A stretch of DNA of 18,288 nucleotides, from positions 1 through 18,288 of the forward strand of contig JAIENH010000154.1 in NCBI GenBank assembly GCA_019751475.1, written 5' to 3'. Below are positions 1-8,668 of the stretch, piece by piece. A program made the translations under genes and the position numbers. Source of the DNA: Cyclobacteriaceae bacterium. GTDB taxonomy: Bacteria > Bacteroidota > Bacteroidia > Cytophagales > Cyclobacteriaceae. The notes under the pieces are model-generated. The model had not been told where the DNA came from and ran no database searches. It saw nothing but the letters and a program-made list of their open reading frames with translations. The stretch's first letter is position 1. Every line of letters begins with the position of its first letter.

Positions 1-1909
1 GACTCTGATTTGACCACGGCACATTGGCTGTCCAATTGAGTTCGATGCGCTTGAACTGCGGCTTTGCTTCCAACCGTACGGAAGAAGCAACAGCGGATGT
101 ATCAATGGGCTGATTGGTATTATCATACAAGACAATGCGATAGTTGTAGGCAAGTTCTTCCGTGTTAATATCGGTATCGGTATACGTTGTATCCGCCAGC
201 GTGCCAGTATGCGGACTCGTAATACGAAGATTCCCTGCCAAGCCCTCGGCCCTGAATACTTTGTAGCGATAAGGAGGTGGAAACTGTGTTTTACTAATGT
301 CAAAGGGCGGCCTCCACCGCACGTTTATACGACCTGCTGTTGTACTCGTGCGATCAACGGTAACATTCGTTACTACGGGTGCATCCGCCAGAATGGGTGC
401 GAGACACGTGTCGCGAGAAACATAGCTCTCGCCACCTCCCGGTAGAGGGAAGACCGCAAGCAACCTATAGCAGTAACGAGCACCTACTGCTAACCCCGCA
501 CCGTTATTTGTATCGGTAAACTTCGACTGCGTGATGGGCACTTCCGCTATCTTGGTATAGCCAAGAAAATCAGGTATGCCGGTAACACACTCCGGTGGTG
601 TAAATACGAATGTATCAACCCTTCGCCATACCTGCATCACTTCTGCATTTGTACAAGCATATGGTTTCCATTGCAAGTCAGCCTGGCGTTTGGCTGGAAT
701 TGTTTTTGCGTCCGTCCACCGGGGGGCAGGGCCTACTACACGGATGTTCCAGGTTTTAAACTGTACGAGCTTTGGCCCGTTGGCCGGCTTGTCGGTAATT
801 TTAAATACCACCTGATAAGGTTGATCTTTGATATGCTCACAGCGGGTATTCCATGTAAAAACCAGTCGTGCGGATCGAGAAGGGCCGGTGGCTTGATTCC
901 GCGCAGGGTTAGGTGTATAGGTAGCAGGAGAAGGCTGAATACTAAAGACCTGAGAGAAGGCCTCAATCTTTACACTATCATTGTCAGGGTCGGTACCAAA
1001 AATTTCTGCGGTAACTCTTTTTCCTGCCTCAACACATATGTCCGGAGGGACTTGCAACTCAGGTCGCTTGTTTTTACAATCCTCCACAATGATTTGCATG
1101 TCGCGGATGACGTAACCTTGGTTGATCCAAATCCCTGCTACCTTGCGCCACTCTCGTATGGCGAACGCAATGTTGTATTCACCAGGTGCACCCGGTGCAT
1201 CCCAGATAATGGTACCGGTAATGGGATTGATGGTAAAGGTTGGAGGGCCGTTGGAAGTCTCATTTGCAGCACCGTAGTTTAAGCCAATGCGATCGTAGAA
1301 CTCGCGTACGTTGGGGTTACGATAATTATTAACATCAATATTCTTGTCCCGTTTTGGAATGGTGAATTCATATGAAAGGCTATCTCCATCCGGGTCAAAA
1401 GCTCCGGGGTTGTGATAAAAGGCTGCACCTGTACATCCTTTATCAATGGGTGCTACCAAAAGGCGCGGACTATTATTACAACCAAGGAAAGGATCGATGT
1501 TAACGGTTGACTCCAGGTAGAAACGCGTCTCCACTGAATTAAACATATTCAAAATACCCGCATTGCGGTTTGGCTCCAGGTAGCTCACTACAAACCGGCC
1601 AGGCCCGGCATAGGTGTGTGAAATAGAATAAGATACCGTGCCAATGTTGGGACCCAAATCAGGACGCAGCGTATTATCAATAGTAGGTGTAACGTGTGGC
1701 TGACTGCCATCACCGTAGTCGAGTACACCGCTACCGAACTTAATTTCAGAACCAGTATTGGTGTAGACTGTAATGGTGATGATGAACGTAAGGCTTGTGC
1801 AGTTCTCTCTTCTTATGGTGATCTCACCTGCCCGCAGGTGAGTGGCTCCGGCTGAGTAGGCCATCATCATTAATACGAGAATCAGGAGACCGAAACGCAC
1901 ACGCATCAT
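1..1909 (-). CDS. Secreted gliding-motility/T9SS-type adhesin-like protein, N-terminal part (3' end outside window)
   Basis: The minus strand is open from about 1927 to the left edge, about 640 codons without a stop. The protein starts with a signal peptide (MRVRFGLLILVLMMMAYSAGA), followed by THLRAGEI, an N-terminal signature I recognise from large Cytophagales cell-surface proteins annotated as gliding-motility-associated C-terminal domain proteins. A DYGDGS PKD-like motif, a cadherin-like DPDNDSV segment and two fibronectin-III-like segments near the left edge (around LQWKPYACTNAEVMQVWRR and INVRWRPPFD) follow. Expected role: export by the Sec and type IX systems and display on the cell surface. 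The C-terminal sorting domain that would prove this lies outside the window. Start: the ATG at 1909 (or the adjacent one at 1906) suits a signal peptide and a TAATTTTG promoter at 1934-1941; an in-frame ATG at 1927 would be nearly leaderless. It is divergent from the DUF1800 gene. Confidence 0.8.
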   Translation of the reverse strand, partial: MMRVRFGLLILVLMMMAYSAGATHLRAGEITIRRENCTSLTFIITITVYTNTGSEIKFGSGVLDYGDGSQPHVTPTIDNTLRPDLGPNIGTVSYSISHTYAGPGRFVVSYLEPNRNAGILNMFNSVETRFYLESTVNIDPFLGCNNSPRLLVAPIDKGCTGAAFYHNPGAFDPDGDSLSYEFTIPKRDKNIDVNNYRNPNVREFYDRIGLNYGAANETSNGPPTFTINPITGTIIWDAPGAPGEYNIAFAIREWRKVAGIWINQGYVIRDMQIIVEDCKNKRPELQVPPDICVEAGKRVTAEIFGTDPDNDSVKIEAFSQVFSIQPSPATYTPNPARNQATGPSRSARLVFTWNTRCEHIKDQPYQVVFKITDKPANGPKLVQFKTWNIRVVGPAPRWTDAKTIPAKRQADLQWKPYACTNAEVMQVWRRVDTFVFTPPECVTGIPDFLGYTKIAEVPITQSKFTDTNNGAGLAVGARYCYRLLAVFPLPGGGESYVSRDTCLAPILADAPVVTNVTVDRTSTTAGRINVRWRPPFDISKTQFPPPYRYKVFRAEGLAGNLRITSPHTGTLADTTYTDTDINTEELAYNYRIVLYDNTNQPIDTSAVASSVRLEAKPQFKRIELNWTANVPWSNQS

Positions 1910-1933
1910 CACACTATTTACATTCATCAAAAC

Positions 1934-1941
1934 CAAAATTA
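1934..1941 (-). promoter_or_regulatory. Putative -7 promoter element for the secreted adhesin-like gene
   Basis: On the minus strand this reads TAATTTTG, an exact match to the Bacteroidota -7 consensus TAnnTTTG. I see no good -33 TTTG at the usual 19-21 base spacing, so this is a single-box call. It would place transcription start about 18 bases before the ATG at 1909. Confidence 0.35.
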
Positions 1942-2078
1942 CAACACCCGCGGTCAAGGTCACAGAAGAATTTCACCTTTCCCGGACAAAAAACGATCAA
2001 TAGACAGAATTATTGAGCGATTTGAAATTTGTAGCTAAACCTTTTTGTCTAACAATAGTCAAAGGTCGCGAATTCACA

Positions 2079-3479
2079 ATGGTACGCACATACATCCCCC
2101 AGGCTAAGGTAAGACATCTCATGGATCGCGCAGCCTTTGGCGTTGGTATTGCAACAGGTACGCACGACTTACCTACCCTACTCCAGCAAGCGAAGAAGAT
2201 TGCGCCCCTGCATGCAGTAGAAAAGCCCGTAGTCGACCAAGAACAAATGAGTGCAATGGACGAGGCATCGCGCAAGGCCTTGCGCAAAGACCTCTTTGAT
2301 AAATCACGCAAGCGATTGATGAATGTCAACACGGCATGGATGGAGAAAATGAGTGCCGACCCTTCATTGCGCGAACGAATGACGTTCTTCTGGCACGGTC
2401 ATTTTGCGTGCCGCTCATTAGTACCCTACTTCGCACAACAACAAAACAACACACTTCGCACACTGGCACTTGGTTCTTTTCGCGAATTACTGTTAGCAAT
2501 TTCAAAAGATGGGGCCATGCTGCGGTTCCTCAACAATCAGCAAAACAAAAAAGACCACCCTAACGAGAACTTTGCCCGCGAAGTGATGGAATTGTTCACG
2601 CTGGGGCGCGGAAATTATTCAGAGCAAGATGTGAAGGAAGCCGCTCGTGTGTTCACCGGCTGGGGTGCTGATATGTTCGGTGACTTCCAATTCCGCCCAC
2701 GGCAGCACAATGGCGGAAGCAAGACCTTCAGGGGAAAAACCAAAAACTACACCGGAGAAGAAATTCTGGAGAGCATCCTGGATGACAAGAACACGGCCCG
2801 CTTCATCACGACAAAAGTTGCCAGGCATTTTGTGTCTGATCGACCGTTGCCAGACAGCACGATTGAAGATTGGTCTAAATCTTTTTACGAATCAGACTAC
2901 GACATTGAAAAACTCATGACCAGGGTTCTTCAATCAGAAGAATTTAATTCCCCCTCCAACATCGGCACTAAAATTAAATCTCCTGTAGAGCTGATTGTTG
3001 GACTAGTGATACACACAGGCGGGGCGTTTGAGGACACTCGCAGCATGGTTTTTCTTCAGCGTGGCCTGGGGCAAGTGCTTTTCTATCCGCCCAATGTGAG
3101 TGGCTGGCCTTCCGGCAAAGCATGGATCGACAGTTCCAGTCTTACCTTCCGCGTGGGCTTGGGCAAACTCTTGCTCGAAGGCAGTGAGACTGACTTTGAG
3201 GCAAGCGATGACGGTGATGCCAATGGTATTGGAAAAGAAAATAATGGAAAGCGAAAGCTCACACTCCGGGTAAACTGGCAAGCACTAGCAGAGCACTTCA
3301 CCACCACCTCGGCAGCTCAATCGCTGGAGCTAATTGAATCATATCTCTTATCACGACCGACAACCGCGACCAACCGCGGCTATGTATCGACTTTCGCAGC
3401 AACTGCAGCGGATGAAAAGGAGTTTATCAAAAAAGCATTTATAGGGTTTATGTCATTACCAGAATATCAATTGAGCTAA
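2079..3479 (+). CDS. DUF1800 domain protein
   Basis: A 466-residue protein with the hallmarks of the DUF1800 family: an HLMDRAAFG-type start, RERMTFFWHGHF, NENFAREVMELFTLG followed by an EAARVFTGW segment, and NVSGWPSGKAWID near the C-terminus. The biochemical role of the family is unknown; its genes are regularly found beside DUF1501 genes, as here. The reading frame is open from a TTG at 2013, but the ATG at 2079 puts the conserved N-terminus right at the start and is preferred. No clear signal peptide is seen. The stop is two bases before the DUF1501 start, so the two are almost certainly co-transcribed and probably translationally coupled. Confidence 0.9.
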   Translation: MVRTYIPQAKVRHLMDRAAFGVGIATGTHDLPTLLQQAKKIAPLHAVEKPVVDQEQMSAMDEASRKALRKDLFDKSRKRLMNVNTAWMEKMSADPSLRERMTFFWHGHFACRSLVPYFAQQQNNTLRTLALGSFRELLLAISKDGAMLRFLNNQQNKKDHPNENFAREVMELFTLGRGNYSEQDVKEAARVFTGWGADMFGDFQFRPRQHNGGSKTFRGKTKNYTGEEILESILDDKNTARFITTKVARHFVSDRPLPDSTIEDWSKSFYESDYDIEKLMTRVLQSEEFNSPSNIGTKIKSPVELIVGLVIHTGGAFEDTRSMVFLQRGLGQVLFYPPNVSGWPSGKAWIDSSSLTFRVGLGKLLLEGSETDFEASDDGDANGIGKENNGKRKLTLRVNWQALAEHFTTTSAAQSLELIESYLLSRPTTATNRGYVSTFAATAADEKEFIKKAFIGFMSLPEYQLS

Positions 3480-3481
3480 TT

Positions 3482-4678
3482 ATGGAAACGGTATCGCGCA
3501 GAAGATTTTTGAAGCAGTCGGCCCTGATCACATCCGGTTCATTGTTGGTACCGCAGTTCCTGCAGGCACTACAAAAAGAAGGTGCAACAAATGCTCAAGA
3601 TCAGATCTTGATTGTACTGCAACTTTCAGGTGGTAATGACGGACTCAACACCATGGTGCCGTATCGCAACGATCGATACTACCAGATGCGACCAACACTG
3701 AGTATTCGTCAGGAAAACGTATTAAAAGTTTCCGATGAGATGGGCTTTCACCCAGCCTTTAGTCAACTTCGTGATTTGTATGACGAAGGTCTTCTGACCG
3801 TAATCAATAACGTAGGTTACCCTAATCCTGACCGATCGCATTTTCGCTCGATGGACATTTGGCAAACTGCCAGCAATGCGAATGAATATCTTTCTACCGG
3901 TTGGATAGGTCGCTACCTCGATGCCGCCTGTCCAGGCGACAATTCTGCTATCGAGGCTATTGAGATCGATGACATGCTGGGGCTTGCTTTGCGAAGCGAG
4001 CGTATAAAAGGAATGGCCATCAAAGACCCCAAGAAATTATTCGAAGCCACGCAGCGACCCTTCTTCAAAAAAGTGGCGGAGGGCACCAGTGATGAGCCAA
4101 TGCTGGCCTACTTATACAAGACAATGGCCGAGACAGCATCGAATGCAGCGTATGTGTACGATCGATCTTCAGTGATGCGCTCAAGCGCCACCTATCCTAA
4201 TACAGATTTTGGCAAGCGACTAAAAACGATTGCCGAGTTGATTCAATCGGGTATTCAAACCAATGTGTATTATGCTTCCCTTTCGGGATTTGACACCCAT
4301 GTAAGCCAACCGGATCAGCAAGCAAGATTACTAACCACGTATGCGGAAGCCGTTCGCTCATTGGTGAACGACCTGAAAGCCTCTGGTAATTTCAATCGCA
4401 CGCTGATTATGACCTTCTCAGAATTCGGTAGACGTGTAGAAGAAAATGCCAGTGGCGGCACGGATCATGGCACAGCCAATAATCTTTTTGTCATGGGTGG
4501 TAAGCTGAAGTCTCCCGGCTTTCTAAACAAAAAACCCGATTTGCAAAAACTGGATGAAGGTGATCTCATTTTTGATGTTGACTTCCGCCAAGTGTATGCC
4601 ACGCTGTTGCGGAAATGGCTCAACACCGATGATAAAAAAATCCTTGGTCAGGAATTTAGTCTATTGAATCTGGTGTAA
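3482..4678 (+). CDS. DUF1501 domain protein, Tat-exported
   Basis: A 398-residue protein with an N-terminal twin-arginine signal (RRRFLKQSALITSGSLL, residues 6-22), so export in folded form by the Tat system is expected. The body has the DUF1501 pattern: LSGGNDGLNTMVP near residue 48, YPNPDRSHFRSMDIWQTA near residue 110, SGFDTHVSQPDQQ near residue 268 and FSEFGRRVEENASGGTDHG near residue 312. The family is related to the alkaline phosphatase/sulfatase fold; its substrate is not established. It starts two bases after the DUF1800 stop, and the pair probably acts as one export/periplasmic module. No intrinsic terminator is obvious after its stop. Confidence 0.9.
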   Translation: METVSRRRFLKQSALITSGSLLVPQFLQALQKEGATNAQDQILIVLQLSGGNDGLNTMVPYRNDRYYQMRPTLSIRQENVLKVSDEMGFHPAFSQLRDLYDEGLLTVINNVGYPNPDRSHFRSMDIWQTASNANEYLSTGWIGRYLDAACPGDNSAIEAIEIDDMLGLALRSERIKGMAIKDPKKLFEATQRPFFKKVAEGTSDEPMLAYLYKTMAETASNAAYVYDRSSVMRSSATYPNTDFGKRLKTIAELIQSGIQTNVYYASLSGFDTHVSQPDQQARLLTTYAEAVRSLVNDLKASGNFNRTLIMTFSEFGRRVEENASGGTDHGTANNLFVMGGKLKSPGFLNKKPDLQKLDEGDLIFDVDFRQVYATLLRKWLNTDDKKILGQEFSLLNLV

Positions 4679-4742
4679 CTATTAAGAAGTCTCCCTTCAA
4701 ATTTATAGAGACATCTATCAAAACCTTTTCTACCTTCGCACC

Positions 4743-4982
4743 ATGCGGGTCATTGGCGAAATTCCTCACGAAGCGTGTAAGATCACGCTCTTTTATTGGA
4801 ACAACCGTTACCTGATCAAATTGGAGAAGGGTCCGCTGGAGCAGACCTTCAAGGTTCAAGAATATGACCTCGCCTCCGAACAACACCTGAAGCAATTAGT
4901 GTCTGAAGAATTTATTCAGGCCGCCCTGGCGCGTTTTGAACAAATGGGCCAATCGTTGGGTGAGGCGATGGCAAAAATATAA
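4743..4982 (+). CDS. Small conserved-looking protein of unknown function
   Basis: A 79-residue soluble protein (MRVIGEIPHEACKITLFYWNNRYLIKLEKG...), with no signal peptide or membrane segment. The first 35 residues suggest beta-strands and the rest one or two helices. Its composition and frame look like a real gene, and I recall similar short proteins in other Cytophagales, but I cannot assign a function. A TACCTTCG (4731-4738) just upstream is one base off the -7 promoter motif but would leave almost no leader. It precedes the acyltransferase gene by 89 bases, which contain that gene's own putative promoter, so it is probably a separate unit. Confidence 0.7.
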   Translation: MRVIGEIPHEACKITLFYWNNRYLIKLEKGPLEQTFKVQEYDLASEQHLKQLVSEEFIQAALARFEQMGQSLGEAMAKI

Positions 4983-5043
4983 CAGCCGACCCCTCGTATC
5001 AACCGGGCATCGGACTCCAAAGCCCTGATGTTCACAAAGTTTA

Positions 5044-5051
5044 TAACTTTG
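5044..5051 (+). promoter_or_regulatory. Putative -7 promoter element for the acyltransferase-gpsA unit
   Basis: TAACTTTG matches the Bacteroidota -7 motif TAnnTTTG exactly. It lies 20 bases before the ATG at 5072, giving a plausible short leader. No convincing -33 element is visible. Confidence 0.4.
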
Positions 5052-5071
5052 GCCCTCGTCTATAGCAATTG

Positions 5072-6766
5072 ATGGAGATTTTAGAAGAAAAGAAGAACAA
5101 AAACATCGGCTACGAGCCCATTCTTGAGGGCATCCCCGACTGGCCTGTGTACCAACTCAGTAAAAACCGCAAGGAGTTTGTTGAAGAGGTGACCCAGAAA
5201 GCCATTGAGCAAATCAGGTTGCTGCGTCCTTCGCGTAAGCAATTGATTGATGAGTTGGAGGCCACGGTGTTTCGTGAGCAAAACCGCTTGAAGCGAAACC
5301 GCTGGCGAGTAGATCCGCGCGATGAGCCTCGCTTTTGGTCGCACATCAAAAACGAACTCATTGAGCTAAGCAATAAAACAACTGAAGAGGCTACCCGCAA
5401 AGAGGAAGCACTGCTTCATGAAATTGTGCATCGCTATGCCAACGAGATAGCCGGCAATTTTAAACCAAGCCGCTATCGCTTTGTGCGAGCCATCACCAAG
5501 TTTTGGTTTGTGCGTCTCCTCAACGGGGCACGTGTAAAAAAATTCGGAGCCATCTTCCGCAACCAGTACACCCTCCGTGACAAAATACATATTGTAGGTA
5601 AAGTGAAGATGCTGCGCGAGCTGGCCAAGAAGGGTACAGTGGTGATGGTACCCACGCACTTCAGCAACCTTGATAGTATTCTTATCGGGTGGATCATTCA
5701 CTCCCTTGGACTTCCCGCATTTATTTATGGAGCGGGACTGAATCTGTTTAACATTTCCATCTTCGCTTACTTCATGAACAGCCTTGGGGCCTACAAAGTA
5801 GATCGCAGAAAAAAGAATCTACCCTACCTGGAAACACTGAAGATGTATTCCAATCTCGCCCTTCAAAAGGGTGCGCACAGCATTTTCTTTCCAGGAGGTA
5901 CCCGCTCACGGTCGGGTCTTATTGAAAAGCAATTGAAGCTCGGGCTTTTGAGTACCACTGTTGAGGCGCAACGCAACTTATACCTCGAAAACGGAGGCAC
6001 CGACACGCGTAAAATATTTGTAGTGCCTGTTACACTCAATTACCATTTTGTGTTGGAAGCTCCTGACCTTATTGAAGACTATTTACAAGTGAAGGGTCAA
6101 GACCGTTATTTTCCGGAGCAGGACAAGTATGGCAGCTTTACACTGATCAAGTTTCTATTCAAGTTCTTCACAAAAGGCTCAAGCATCTCTGTGTCTATTG
6201 GGCAAGGGCTTGATGTGATGGGCAATTATGTGGATGACAACGGCAACAGCCTCGATGCTCATGGCCGGTCAATTAATCCGCGCGAATACTTCATGACCAA
6301 TGGTCAGGTCACAGCAGACAAGCAACGCGAAAATGAATATACACGGATGCTTGCAGCCAAGATTGTAAGCGAGTACCATCGCATCAACCGAGTGTTTGCC
6401 AGTCACCTCGTAGCATTTGTAGCGTTTGAAATGTGGCTTCGCAAGTACCCGAAGCTCGACTTGTTTGGTTTTCTCCGTCTTCCGGAAGAGGAGCTTGAAA
6501 TTCCATATGAAGAATTCAGAGCCACCTTCAAGAAAGTGCGCAAAGAAATCTATCGCTTAAAAGAAAAAGGCAAAGTCTATCACGCCACCCATTTGAAAGG
6601 CGATGCCGATGTAGTGATCAGGCGCGGGGTAGACAATGTGGGCATCTTTCATCTCAAGCGTCCGTTGTTGAAAAACAAAAAAGGAAACATCGTCACCCAG
6701 GACCTCAACGTATTGTACTATTATCACAACCGCTTAGTCGGCTATGACCTCGAAAAGCTCATCTGA
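5072..6766 (+). CDS. PlsB-like glycerol-3-phosphate/lysophosphatidate acyltransferase
   Basis: A 564-residue protein of the PlsC/PlsB acyltransferase superfamily. The four blocks appear in order: THFSNLD with the catalytic His196-x4-Asp201 pair, GAYKVDRRKKN (block II, arginine-rich), FFPGGTRSRSG (block III, phosphate binding, near residue 275) and VVPVTLNYHFV (block IV, near residue 315). Block II and the long N- and C-terminal extensions resemble PlsB more than the short PlsC, though it is shorter than the about 800-residue E. coli PlsB. Likely reaction: acylation of glycerol-3-phosphate or 1-acyl-G3P at the inner face of the cytoplasmic membrane. Its last 23 bases overlap gpsA, which makes glycerol-3-phosphate. 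An in-frame TTG lies one codon upstream of the ATG used here. Substrate choice (G3P versus lysophosphatidate) cannot be fixed from sequence. Confidence 0.87.
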   Translation: MEILEEKKNKNIGYEPILEGIPDWPVYQLSKNRKEFVEEVTQKAIEQIRLLRPSRKQLIDELEATVFREQNRLKRNRWRVDPRDEPRFWSHIKNELIELSNKTTEEATRKEEALLHEIVHRYANEIAGNFKPSRYRFVRAITKFWFVRLLNGARVKKFGAIFRNQYTLRDKIHIVGKVKMLRELAKKGTVVMVPTHFSNLDSILIGWIIHSLGLPAFIYGAGLNLFNISIFAYFMNSLGAYKVDRRKKNLPYLETLKMYSNLALQKGAHSIFFPGGTRSRSGLIEKQLKLGLLSTTVEAQRNLYLENGGTDTRKIFVVPVTLNYHFVLEAPDLIEDYLQVKGQDRYFPEQDKYGSFTLIKFLFKFFTKGSSISVSIGQGLDVMGNYVDDNGNSLDAHGRSINPREYFMTNGQVTADKQRENEYTRMLAAKIVSEYHRINRVFASHLVAFVAFEMWLRKYPKLDLFGFLRLPEEELEIPYEEFRATFKKVRKEIYRLKEKGKVYHATHLKGDADVVIRRGVDNVGIFHLKRPLLKNKKGNIVTQDLNVLYYYHNRLVGYDLEKLI

Positions 6767-7799
6767 CAAGCCGGTCGGGGTTATTGGTGCGGGCAACTTC
6801 GGAACAGTCATTGCCAACATTCTGGCGCTTAATAGAAACGTACTGCTGTACGCGCGCAACGAGGAGTTAGTAAGAAAGATTTCGCAAACCCGTGAAAACC
6901 GCGGTCACAGCATCCACAAGAACGTGACGATGACGGGAAGCCTGGAAGAACTGGCGCAGTCATGCGATGTGATTTTTCCCATGGTGCCCTCCGCACACTT
7001 TCGTGAGATGATGCAGAAGCTCTCCCCTTTTCTGCACCCTTATCACATCCTCATTCACGGCACCAAAGGATTTGATATCACACTCCCTAAAGGTGAGTCG
7101 ATTGAATCGGTGAAAAAGTTGAGCCGCAAAGAAGTGAAGACCATGAGCGAGGTGATCCGTGAAGAGAGCGTTGTCGTGCGCGTGGGTTGTCTGGCAGGGC
7201 CTAACCTTGCGAAGGAATTGTCGCAACGGCAGCCCGGTGCCACGGTTATTGCAAGTCATTTTCAGGAAGTAATACAGACAGGCAAGCGACTACTGCGCAC
7301 CGAACGCTTTCAGGTGTATGAAAACAGCGACTTGGTGGGCGTTGAGATTGCTGGCGTGTTGAAAAATATTATTGCCATCGCTTCAGGTGCTTTGAGTGGG
7401 TTGGGCTATGGTGAAAATGCAAAGGGTTTGTTGGTAAGTCGTGGAGCAGTGGAGATGGTGTACATGGGGCGAGCATTGGGCGGAGATACCAAAGCCTTTC
7501 TCGGAGTAGCAGGCATTGGCGATTTGGTAACTACATGCAACAGTCCGATGAGCCGAAATTTTACGGTTGGCTACCGCCTCGCCAAAGGCGAGAAGCTGAA
7601 AGACATTCTAGAAGACATGCACGAAGTGGCCGAGGGTGTGAATACGATTCGGATCGTAAAAAAATGTGCCGACTATTACAATGTGCGTGCACTCATCACG
7701 GAGAATTTATACAAAGTACTTTTCGAAGATCTGACGGTACAAGAAGCGCTTGACTACCTGATGCGCTATCCTCTCAACATGGACATCGATTTCTTGTAG
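6744..7799 (+). CDS. gpsA: NAD(P)H-dependent glycerol-3-phosphate dehydrogenase
   Basis: A 351-residue cytoplasmic enzyme reducing dihydroxyacetone phosphate to sn-glycerol-3-phosphate, the entry step of glycerophospholipid synthesis. Visible features: the Rossmann motif GAGNFG at residues 15-20, GCLAGPNLAKE, the catalytic-lysine block GVLKNIIAIASGALSGLG, and GIGDLVTTCNSPMSRNF in the C-terminal helical domain. Length is slightly above the typical 330-340. The ATG at 6744 lies 23 bases inside the preceding acyltransferase gene in another frame, so translation is probably coupled. The following ATP-grasp gene starts six bases after its stop. Confidence 0.95.
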   Translation: MTSKSSSDKPVGVIGAGNFGTVIANILALNRNVLLYARNEELVRKISQTRENRGHSIHKNVTMTGSLEELAQSCDVIFPMVPSAHFREMMQKLSPFLHPYHILIHGTKGFDITLPKGESIESVKKLSRKEVKTMSEVIREESVVVRVGCLAGPNLAKELSQRQPGATVIASHFQEVIQTGKRLLRTERFQVYENSDLVGVEIAGVLKNIIAIASGALSGLGYGENAKGLLVSRGAVEMVYMGRALGGDTKAFLGVAGIGDLVTTCNSPMSRNFTVGYRLAKGEKLKDILEDMHEVAEGVNTIRIVKKCADYYNVRALITENLYKVLFEDLTVQEALDYLMRYPLNMDIDFL

Positions 7800-7805
7800 T
7801 GGTGG

Positions 7806-8663
7806 ATGAAGATAGGTTTAGTAACGTGCGAAAAGGAACCTGATCTGCCGGCAAGCGAGCGTCCGCTCATTGACCTGTTTCGGGCGCATGGACACGTGGC
7901 TCAACCCGTAATCTGGAATAAAACCGTTCGGTGGAATGAATTTGACTTGTTGATCATTCGCTCGCTTTGGGATTATCATCTTTATCCCAAAGAATTTTCT
8001 ACCTGGCTTCAGCAAATTGAAAAACTAAACATACCAACATTCAATCCAATACCCACCTTGCGGTGGAATCATCATAAATTTTATTTGCGCGAGTTGGAAA
8101 CCAAGGGCATTGCTATCGCACCAACTATTTTTATTCCAAAAACAAACTCACTGGATTTATCCGAAGTGAACAAACGCAACTGGAGAAAGGCCGTCATCAA
8201 GCCTGCCGTGTCGGCAAGCTCATTTCATACGCGGGCTTTTGAGATGAGTGAATTGCCATCTGTTGAAAATGACTATCGCTCACTGGCGCAGGAACGGGAT
8301 TTACTTGTACAAGAATTTATGCCCGAAGTACCTGTAACAGGAGAACTGTCAGTAATTTTATTTAATCGCATTTATTCCCATACTATACTAAAGAAGGCTC
8401 GACCTGGGGAATTCAGGGTGCAATCAGAGTATGGCGGCAGTGCAACACTGATAGACACTGATCAGCTCGTAATCCAGGCGGCCAAGCAAATCCTTTCATT
8501 AATCAGCGGTAAGTTGCTCTACGCCCGCATTGACGGTGTGATGCGCAACGGAAAATTTGTATTGATGGAGGCAGAGCTGATAGAGCCCTATTTGTTTTTT
8601 GGCCTTGCTCCGGGTTCGCCAGAAAAATTCGTAAGGAGCTGTTTGGAGTTGGCAGGTAAATAG
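7806..8663 (+). CDS. ATP-grasp domain protein, RimK/DcsG-like
   Basis: A 285-residue protein with a glutathione-synthetase-like ATP-grasp fold. Visible: FDLLIIRSLWDY (residues 46-57), AVIKPAVSASSFHTRAF (129-145, ATP-binding lysine), LLVQEFMPEV (166-175), GELSVILFNRIYSHTILKKARPGEF (179-203) and the metal-binding segment YARIDGV...MEAELIEPYLFF (239-265). This overall pattern resembles DcsG, the ATP-grasp ligase that closes the D-cycloserine ring, and its many uncharacterised relatives. Ligation of a carboxylate to an amine or similar nucleophile is the safe inference; nothing else here suggests cycloserine synthesis. It starts six bases after gpsA and so is probably read with it. Its 3' end is duplicated downstream, next to the repeat island. 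Confidence 0.85.
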   Translation: MKIGLVTCEKEPDLPASERPLIDLFRAHGHVAQPVIWNKTVRWNEFDLLIIRSLWDYHLYPKEFSTWLQQIEKLNIPTFNPIPTLRWNHHKFYLRELETKGIAIAPTIFIPKTNSLDLSEVNKRNWRKAVIKPAVSASSFHTRAFEMSELPSVENDYRSLAQERDLLVQEFMPEVPVTGELSVILFNRIYSHTILKKARPGEFRVQSEYGGSATLIDTDQLVIQAAKQILSLISGKLLYARIDGVMRNGKFVLMEAELIEPYLFFGLAPGSPEKFVRSCLELAGK

Positions 8664-8668
8664 AAACT

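Noticed and set aside
671..1282. 203-residue plus-strand reading frame
   Set aside because: It lies antisense to the secreted adhesin-like gene, whose minus-strand frame is uninterrupted, starts with a signal peptide and has recognisable domains. The plus-strand translation is low-complexity and unlike any family.
2013..2078. TTG start 22 codons upstream for the DUF1800 gene
   Set aside because: The added residues are not family-like and not a signal peptide; the ATG at 2079 fits the conserved N-terminus.
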